A DNA stretch of 64,000 bases from JAIESQ01 sp964495375 (GTDB lineage Bacteria > Planctomycetota > Planctomycetia > Pirellulales > JAEUIK01): positions 85,989 to 149,988 of the forward strand of contig CAZBWM010000006.1 of NCBI GenBank assembly GCA_964495375.1, written 5' to 3'. This document shows, in pieces, positions 58,983-64,000 of this stretch. A model generated the notes under the pieces. It had not been told where the DNA came from. It was given only the letters and a program-made list of their open reading frames with translations, and searched no databases. Each line of letters opens with the position of its first letter. The first letter of the stretch is position 1. The position numbers were made by a program, and so were the translations under genes.

Positions 58983-59864
58983 ATGGCCAAGGCCCGAGCA
59001 CTCGACAAGCGGCGCAAGTCCGTCCGCAATATCCGCAAGATCACGCGGACGATGGAGCTGATCGCCACGGCGCGCTTCAAGAAGGCGATGGACCGCGCGC
59101 ACGCCGCCACGGCTTACACCAAACGCATGACGGCGCTCGTGGCCGACCTGGCCAATAGCGGCCTGGAAGTCAATCACCCGCTCTTGGTCGAGCGCCCCAA
59201 GGTCGAGCGGGCCACGCTGCTGGTGCTGACCGGCAACCGCGGTTTGTGCGGCGGCTACAACTCGAACGTGTTGCGGCTGGCGCTGGCGCGGTTGGCCGAG
59301 CTGCGCGAGATGGTGCCCCACCTGCGTGTCGAAGTCTCAGGCAAGCGCGGCATCACCGCCTTCAAGTTTCGCGAGATCGCCGTCGACGACGCCTTCACGC
59401 ACTTCGAAGACCGCCCCACTTTTGGCGAGGTCGATCTGCTGGCGTCGCGCTATCTCGAAGAGTACATCGCCGGCCGGCTCGATCGGCTTGACGTGGCGTA
59501 TACCAAGTTTCAGAGCGTGTCGCGGCAAGTGGCCACGGTCGAAACCTTGTTGCCGTTGGGTTCGTTGGCCGAAGGCCCGGTTGACGAACACGCCGCCGGG
59601 AAGCAGTACGAGTTTCTTCCCTCGGCCGGCAGCATCCTCGAAGAGGTGGTGCCGACCAGCTTCAAGATCAAGCTGTTCAAGTGCTTCCTCGACGCCGCGG
59701 TGAGCGAGCAGGTCGCCCGCATGGTGGCGATGAAGTCGGCCACGGAAAACGCCGACGGCCTGATCAAGATGCTGAGCATGACCTACAACCGTGCTCGGCA
59801 GTCGCAAATCACCAGCGAAATTCTGGACGTGCTTGGCGGCGTCGAGGCCCTCAAGTCCTCCTAA
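58983..59864 (+). CDS. atpG: ATP synthase F1 subunit gamma
   Basis: A 293-residue gamma subunit, the rotor shaft. The N-terminal helix has the family pattern KARALDKRRKSVRNIRKITRTMELIATARFKKA; the C-terminal helix ends MTYNRARQSQITSEILDVLGGVEAL. GNRGLCGGYNSN marks the central domain. Length is normal. Confidence 0.96.
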   Translation: MAKARALDKRRKSVRNIRKITRTMELIATARFKKAMDRAHAATAYTKRMTALVADLANSGLEVNHPLLVERPKVERATLLVLTGNRGLCGGYNSNVLRLALARLAELREMVPHLRVEVSGKRGITAFKFREIAVDDAFTHFEDRPTFGEVDLLASRYLEEYIAGRLDRLDVAYTKFQSVSRQVATVETLLPLGSLAEGPVDEHAAGKQYEFLPSAGSILEEVVPTSFKIKLFKCFLDAAVSEQVARMVAMKSATENADGLIKMLSMTYNRARQSQITSEILDVLGGVEALKSS

Positions 59865-59942
59865 ACTGTCGAACATCAACCGCACAATCGGCCAACAAAA
59901 AAATAGACCACGTAGAAATCCATCGATCGAGAACCAACGCTC

Positions 59943-61391
59943 ATGGCTACCGCAACCGACACAAAAACCAACATCGGCCACATCACGCAAGTCATCGGCT
60001 CGACGTTCGACGTCGAGTTCCCCGAGAGCAGCCTGCCGGCGATTTACAACGCCGTGAAAGTCGATGCCGATCATAAGGGAGTCCAGATTCACCTGACTGG
60101 CGAAGTGCAACAGCACCTTGGCGGCGGTCGCGTGCGCTGCATCGCGCTAGGGAGCACCGACGGCCTGCTCCGCGGTCAAGAGTGCGTCGATACGGGCGCG
60201 CCGATCTCGGTGCCGGTCGGCAAGGCCACGCTGGGGCGCGTAATGAACCTGCTGGGAGACGCCATCGACGAGCGCGGACCGATCGCCACCGAAGAGCGCT
60301 GGCCCATCCATCGCGACGCACCCGAGCTGTCGGGCCTGTCGACCAAGACCGAATTGTTCGAGACGGGCATCAAGGTTATCGACCTGCTGACGCCGTTCGT
60401 CCGCGGTGGTAAGGCCGGCTTGTTCGGCGGGGCCGGCTTGGGCAAGACGGTCATTCTCACCGAGCTCATCGCCCGTATCGCCAGCTCATACGGCGGTTAC
60501 TCGGTGTTCGCCGGCGTGGGCGAGCGCACCCGCGAAGGGACCGACCTCTGGCTCGAAATGCAGGAAGCCAAGATCGGCGACACGGGTCGCAGTGTTATCG
60601 AACAAACGTGCATGGTCTTCGGCCAGATGAACGAGCCGCCGGGAGCCCGCCTGCGCGTCGCGTTGTCGGCCCTGACCATGGCCGAGTACTTCCGCGATTC
60701 GACCGGCACCGACGTGCTGTTGTTCGTCGACAACATATTCCGCTTCTCGCAGGCCGGCAGCGAAGTGTCGGCCTTGTTGGGCCGCATGCCGTCGGCCGTG
60801 GGTTATCAGCCCACCTTGGCCACGGAGATGGGCGCCTTGCAGGAGCGGATCGCTTCGACCAGCAAGGGGGCTATTACGTCGGTGCAAGCCGTGTATGTGC
60901 CGGCCGACGATCCGACCGACCCCGCGCCGGCCACGGCGTTCAGCCAGTTGGACGCGTTCATCTACCTCGAGCGTTCGATCGCCGAGAAGGGTATTTACCC
61001 GGCGGTCGATCCGCTGGCTTCGTCGAGCCGCATTCTCGATCCGCAGTACGTGGGTGATCGGCACTACGCCATCGCCCGCCGCGTGCAGTCCACCTTGCAG
61101 CGTTATCGCGAGTTGAAGGACATCATCGCGATTCTGGGCGTCGACGAATTGAGCGAAGAAGACAAGCTCGTGGTGCATCGTGCCCGCCGCATGGAGCGCT
61201 TCCTGTCGCAGCCGTTCCTCGTGGCCGAAGTGTTCACCGGCAAGGCGGGTGAGATCACGCCGCTGGCCGAAACGATCCGCAGCTTCGAGGAAATCGCCGA
61301 CGGCAAGTGGGATCACCTGCCGGAGAGCGCCTTCATGTATGTCGGCGTGATCGAGCAAGCGGAAGAACAAGCCAAGAAGATGAAGAAGTAG
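59943..61391 (+). CDS. atpD: ATP synthase F1 subunit beta
   Basis: A 482-residue catalytic beta subunit. Walker A is GGAGLGKT (162-169), catalytic E194 with R195 in GVGERTREG, and the DELSEED-type loop reads DELSEEDKLVV. Everything expected for a working enzyme is present. Ends 81 bases before atpC. Confidence 0.97.
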   Translation: MATATDTKTNIGHITQVIGSTFDVEFPESSLPAIYNAVKVDADHKGVQIHLTGEVQQHLGGGRVRCIALGSTDGLLRGQECVDTGAPISVPVGKATLGRVMNLLGDAIDERGPIATEERWPIHRDAPELSGLSTKTELFETGIKVIDLLTPFVRGGKAGLFGGAGLGKTVILTELIARIASSYGGYSVFAGVGERTREGTDLWLEMQEAKIGDTGRSVIEQTCMVFGQMNEPPGARLRVALSALTMAEYFRDSTGTDVLLFVDNIFRFSQAGSEVSALLGRMPSAVGYQPTLATEMGALQERIASTSKGAITSVQAVYVPADDPTDPAPATAFSQLDAFIYLERSIAEKGIYPAVDPLASSSRILDPQYVGDRHYAIARRVQSTLQRYRELKDIIAILGVDELSEEDKLVVHRARRMERFLSQPFLVAEVFTGKAGEITPLAETIRSFEEIADGKWDHLPESAFMYVGVIEQAEEQAKKMKK

Positions 61392-61472
61392 CGGTTGCGG
61401 GGCCAGGCATCGCTTCGGCATTTGGCGCTGGAAACAACCGCCGCGTTAGGGTATTGCAGCGTTAAAGAAATT

Positions 61473-61964
61473 ATGGAACAGCACGAACATTCCGCAGGCA
61501 TTACGTCGGGAGTACCCCAAGTGGCAGGCGCACACGATCGCATTCTCGAGTGCATCATTGTGACGCCCGAGGCCACGGTGCTCGAGCATCCGGCGCAGTT
61601 CGTCGTGGTACCGCTGTACGACGGTGAGCTCGGCGTTGCGCCGGGTCATACGCCGCTGATTGGCCGGCTCGGCTATGGCGAGCTGCGGTTGACCGAAGGG
61701 GACCGCACCTGGCGGTTCTATATCGACGGTGGCTTCGTGCAGGTGACCGACAACGTCATATCGGTACTGACACCCCGGGCGATCCCGGCCGAAAAGCTCG
61801 ATGCCGCGGTGATCGACGAGCAGTTGCATGCCGCACAGGCTCGCCCCGCCCATTCGGACGAGACGCTCGCCGCCCGCGAGCGTTCGGTCGCGCAAAGCCG
61901 CGCCCAGTTGCGCGTCGCCCGGCATGCCGCGGGGCGCCCAGCCGCGGCGTCGCACGGGCATTAA
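61473..61964 (+). CDS. atpC: ATP synthase F1 subunit epsilon
   Basis: A 163-residue epsilon subunit. The N-terminal barrel (VTPEATVLEHPAQFVVVPLYDGELGVAPGHTPLIGRLGYGEL) and the helical C-terminal part are seen. It has about 20 extra residues at the start. ATG at 61473 is used; an upstream ATG would add 26 residues without family similarity. Confidence 0.92.
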   Translation: MEQHEHSAGITSGVPQVAGAHDRILECIIVTPEATVLEHPAQFVVVPLYDGELGVAPGHTPLIGRLGYGELRLTEGDRTWRFYIDGGFVQVTDNVISVLTPRAIPAEKLDAAVIDEQLHAAQARPAHSDETLAARERSVAQSRAQLRVARHAAGRPAAASHGH

Positions 61965-61975
61965 CTTACGCGGGA

Positions 61976-62009
61976 ATCAACTCACGCGATCATTCGGTTG
62001 TGAGTTGAT
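61976..62009. terminator. Hairpin between the convergent atp operon and oxidoreductase gene
   Basis: Perfect 10-bp stem ATCAACTCAC/GTGAGTTGAT with a 14-base loop, 11 bases after atpC and 8 before the end of the gene on the other strand. No T-run on either side; it may serve both genes. Confidence 0.5.
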
Positions 62010-62017
62010 CTCAGCCG

Positions 62018-63190
62018 CTACTTCGCCCTCCGCTTCACGGCGTAGCCATACGGCAATGGCCATGCGGGCTCCTCACCCAATTCGTGCTGCGCTTTGAGGG
62101 CCCAGTACGGCTCACGCAATAGTTCGCGGCCGATGAACACCAGGTCGGCATCGCCACCGGTGACGATCTCGTTGGCCTGCTGGGCCTCGGTGATCAAGCC
62201 CACCGCGCCGGTGCTGATCTTGGCGTCATCGCGAATTCGCCTCGCCAAGGGGACCTGGTATCCCTTGCCGACCGGGATACGCGCCTTGGGCACGAGCGCT
62301 CCCGACGAGACATCGATCAGGTCGACGCCGAGCGACTTCAGCTCGCGACAGAGTACGACCGATTGCTCGAGGTCCCAGCCGCCGTCGGCCCAATCGGTCG
62401 CCGAGATGCGGACGAAGAGCGGCAATTCCGCCGGCACGATGCGCCGCAGGCGGTCGGCCACGACGAGCAACAGCCGCATGCGGTTCTCGAGACTTCCGCC
62501 CCAGCGATCGGTCCGCGTGTTGGCGAGCGGGGACAGAAACTCGTGCAGCAAGTAACCGTGCGCGGCGTGGATCTCGATCACGCGGAAGCCAGCCGCCAGT
62601 GCCCGCTGCGCGGCAGACTCGAACGCGGCGACGATTGCTTCGATGCCAGCTTCGTCGAGCGCGATTGGGACGGGGTCGCCGTCGTTGAACGGGATGGCGC
62701 TAGGTCCGACGACCGGCCAGCCGCCGGCGTCGGCAGTCTTCAGGCTGGCGCCCCCTTCCCACGGTGGCTGGCAGCTTGCCTTGCGTCCGGCGTGCGCCAA
62801 CTGGATGCCGGCGACCGCCCCCTGCGAGTGGACGAAGCGGGCGATCCGCGCCAGCGGTTCGATGTGCTGATCTCCCCAGATGCCCATGTCGCCGGGCGAA
62901 ATACGGCCATCGCGCGTGACGGCCGTCGCTTCGACAAAGATCAGGGCCGCGCCGCCGGCCGCGCGACTCCCCAAATGGACGAGATGCCAATCATTGGCCA
63001 ACCCCTCCTCGGCGCTGTACTGGCACATCGGCGACATGACGATGCGATTGCGCAGCGTCACGCCGCGAAGATTCAGCGGACTGAGCAAATCGACCTCGGG
63101 AAGTTCGCGATCGTGATCGGCGTCGGCCCGGCAACCGTGCGAAGTTGCTGCTGAGTTGGGAGGATTTGTAGGCTGCTTGTCCGCTACCAT
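62018..63190 (-). CDS. Old Yellow Enzyme family NADH:flavin oxidoreductase (YqjM/NamA-like)
   Basis: A 390-residue FMN enzyme that reduces activated double bonds with NAD(P)H. C56 in SPMCQYSA is the YqjM-type redox cysteine; IQLAHAGRKA and EIHAAHGYLLHEFLSPLANTRTDRWGGSLENR are family motifs. About 32 extra N-terminal residues, polar and Pro/Asn/Asp-rich, are present compared with YqjM. Ribosome site is weak. Confidence 0.92.
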   Translation of the reverse strand: MVADKQPTNPPNSAATSHGCRADADHDRELPEVDLLSPLNLRGVTLRNRIVMSPMCQYSAEEGLANDWHLVHLGSRAAGGAALIFVEATAVTRDGRISPGDMGIWGDQHIEPLARIARFVHSQGAVAGIQLAHAGRKASCQPPWEGGASLKTADAGGWPVVGPSAIPFNDGDPVPIALDEAGIEAIVAAFESAAQRALAAGFRVIEIHAAHGYLLHEFLSPLANTRTDRWGGSLENRMRLLLVVADRLRRIVPAELPLFVRISATDWADGGWDLEQSVVLCRELKSLGVDLIDVSSGALVPKARIPVGKGYQVPLARRIRDDAKISTGAVGLITEAQQANEIVTGGDADLVFIGRELLREPYWALKAQHELGEEPAWPLPYGYAVKRRAK

Positions 63191-63355
63191 AGTGGGGTTC
63201 CCAAAACTTGCATCCGGTCATTTTGTGCGGTGCCGTATCGTAGCAAATCGCGGCGGCGCCGTTCATCGCTCAGAACTTTTGGTATCAAGGTCAGGGCACG
63301 AGCTTCTACCATGCGTGGTTGAAACTCGATCGCCCCACGTCAAGGAGGACTCGCA

Positions 63356-63853
63356 GTGGAAGACAACCCCTTTGGCGTGCTGACATTCATCGTGGCGCCG
63401 GCAATTCTGACGAACGCCTCGTCGGTGATGGCACTAGGCACCTCGAACCGCCTGGCGCGGGGGATGGACCGCGCTCGCGAGCTAACGGCCCGGCTGGCCG
63501 ATGATCAGCTCGAAGCCACCAAAACCGAGTCCTACTTGCGGCAGCTCGAAGTCGGGCAGGCGCGGCTGCTCTTGTTGGTGCGGGCGCTAAAGTGCTTTTA
63601 TTTTTCGCTGGGCTCGTTCGCGGCGGCGAGCCTGGTCTCGCTATTGGGGGCGGTATTCTTCGTCGCACACCAGGAACTGCTGCGTCATGGCATGCTGGCC
63701 GTGGCGTTCGGCGCCGGCTGCCTTGCGGTGAGCAATCTGGTCTACGGCTCGAGCCTGCTGGTGCGCGAGACGCGAATGGCGCTGTTGATCCTCTCCGAGC
63801 AGGCAGCGCTGGTCGAGCGCGACGTGGCCCTGCGGCGGCAAGCCGGCCGATAG
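63356..63853 (+). CDS. DUF2721 family membrane protein
   Basis: A 165-residue protein with three helices (about 8-28, 74-100, 110-135). The pattern FIVAPAILTNASSVMALGTSNRLAR with an ALILSEQAALVERD end fits the DUF2721 family; function unknown. GTG start with AAGGAGG 8 bases upstream, one of the best ribosome sites in the window. Confidence 0.85.
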   Translation: MEDNPFGVLTFIVAPAILTNASSVMALGTSNRLARGMDRARELTARLADDQLEATKTESYLRQLEVGQARLLLLVRALKCFYFSLGSFAAASLVSLLGAVFFVAHQELLRHGMLAVAFGAGCLAVSNLVYGSSLLVRETRMALLILSEQAALVERDVALRRQAGR

Positions 63854-63904
63854 CGAAAGAGTCGACACAGCCACGAGCGAGTTGCCAGCTTCAAAGCTTC
63901 GATA

Positions 63905-64000
63905 CTAGGCGTTGGTCACTTCGATCAATCGCTTCAGTAGCTCGCGCGCTCGGCCCGAGTCGATCGCGGCGGCCGCGCGCTCCGCGGCCGCGCGCGGGTC
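63905..64000 (-). CDS. C-terminal end of a probable anthranilate phosphoribosyltransferase (TrpD)
   Basis: The last 31 codons of a gene that continues past the window edge. The peptide AAAAIDSGRARELLKRLIEV resembles the AIDSG-A---L--L end typical of TrpD. With so little sequence the assignment is tentative. Confidence 0.5.
   Translation of the reverse strand, partial: DPRAAAERAAAAIDSGRARELLKRLIEVTNA

Overview
The window is GC-rich, densely coded bacterial DNA that looks like the chromosome of a planctomycete, probably of the Pirellulales type. The evidence is a DUF1501 protein with a Tat-like leader, a secreted DUF1080 protein, a giant low-complexity membrane protein of the kind annotated 'circumsporozoite-like' in Rhodopirellula, a small membrane protein starting MDENPYLAP, small proteins with an RRWxQFRLSTWFVLV N-terminus, a Ser/Thr kinase with membrane helices ahead of the kinase domain, and many palindromic intergenic repeats. 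I saw no phage, insertion sequence, CRISPR array, rRNA or tRNA.

Layout. 0-2 kb: the end of a CCA-adding/poly(A) polymerase gene and an enoyl-CoA hydratase. 2.4-12.4 kb (minus strand): a Tad/Flp-type pilus operon. Transcribed from right to left it holds three paralogous Flp-like pilins, a prepilin peptidase, TadE, CpaB, TadG-like, TadZ/CpaE, TadA/CpaF, TadB and TadC. No secretin is present. Several gaps in the operon carry palindromic elements, and a sigma-54-like site lies upstream of the first pilin. 12.8-15.1 kb: small related membrane proteins, one with a detached C-terminal segment. 15.2-18.2 kb: DUF1501 and DUF1080 proteins. 18.4-23.5 kb: a heavy-metal-type RND efflux pump. 24-27 kb: a histidine kinase coupled to an HD-GYP response regulator. 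27-37 kb: an isochorismatase-like hydrolase, an HlyD-type adaptor, an acyl-CoA dehydrogenase, two ABC-2 permeases and the 1477-residue protein. 37.5-45.2 kb: UxaA-type dehydratase, then a Gld-like ABC system (ATPase, permease-GldG fusion, DUF4340 protein). 45.3-48.4 kb: a HemD-HemE fusion, a small conserved protein and a DinB-like protein. 48.57-48.67 kb: three parS-type sites. 48.7-53.2 kb: nadB, a membrane Ser/Thr kinase and a Gfo/Idh/MocA oxidoreductase. 53.4-62 kb: a complete F-type ATP synthase operon (Z, I-like, B, E, F, H, A, G, D, C) behind a sigma-70-like promoter. 62-64 kb: an Old Yellow Enzyme homologue, a DUF2721 protein and the tail of a probable trpD.

Working together. The tad genes should build and power a surface fibre for attachment. 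The ABC-GldG-DUF4340 set is a membrane export or gliding-type complex of unknown cargo. The atp operon encodes a proton-type synthase. parS sites close to the atp operon suggest, by analogy with other bacteria, that the window lies near the chromosome origin, though no DnaA-box cluster or parAB genes were seen. The most distinctive material is the set of intergenic palindromic elements, two of which show compensatory base changes, and the repeats inside the tad and atp operons.
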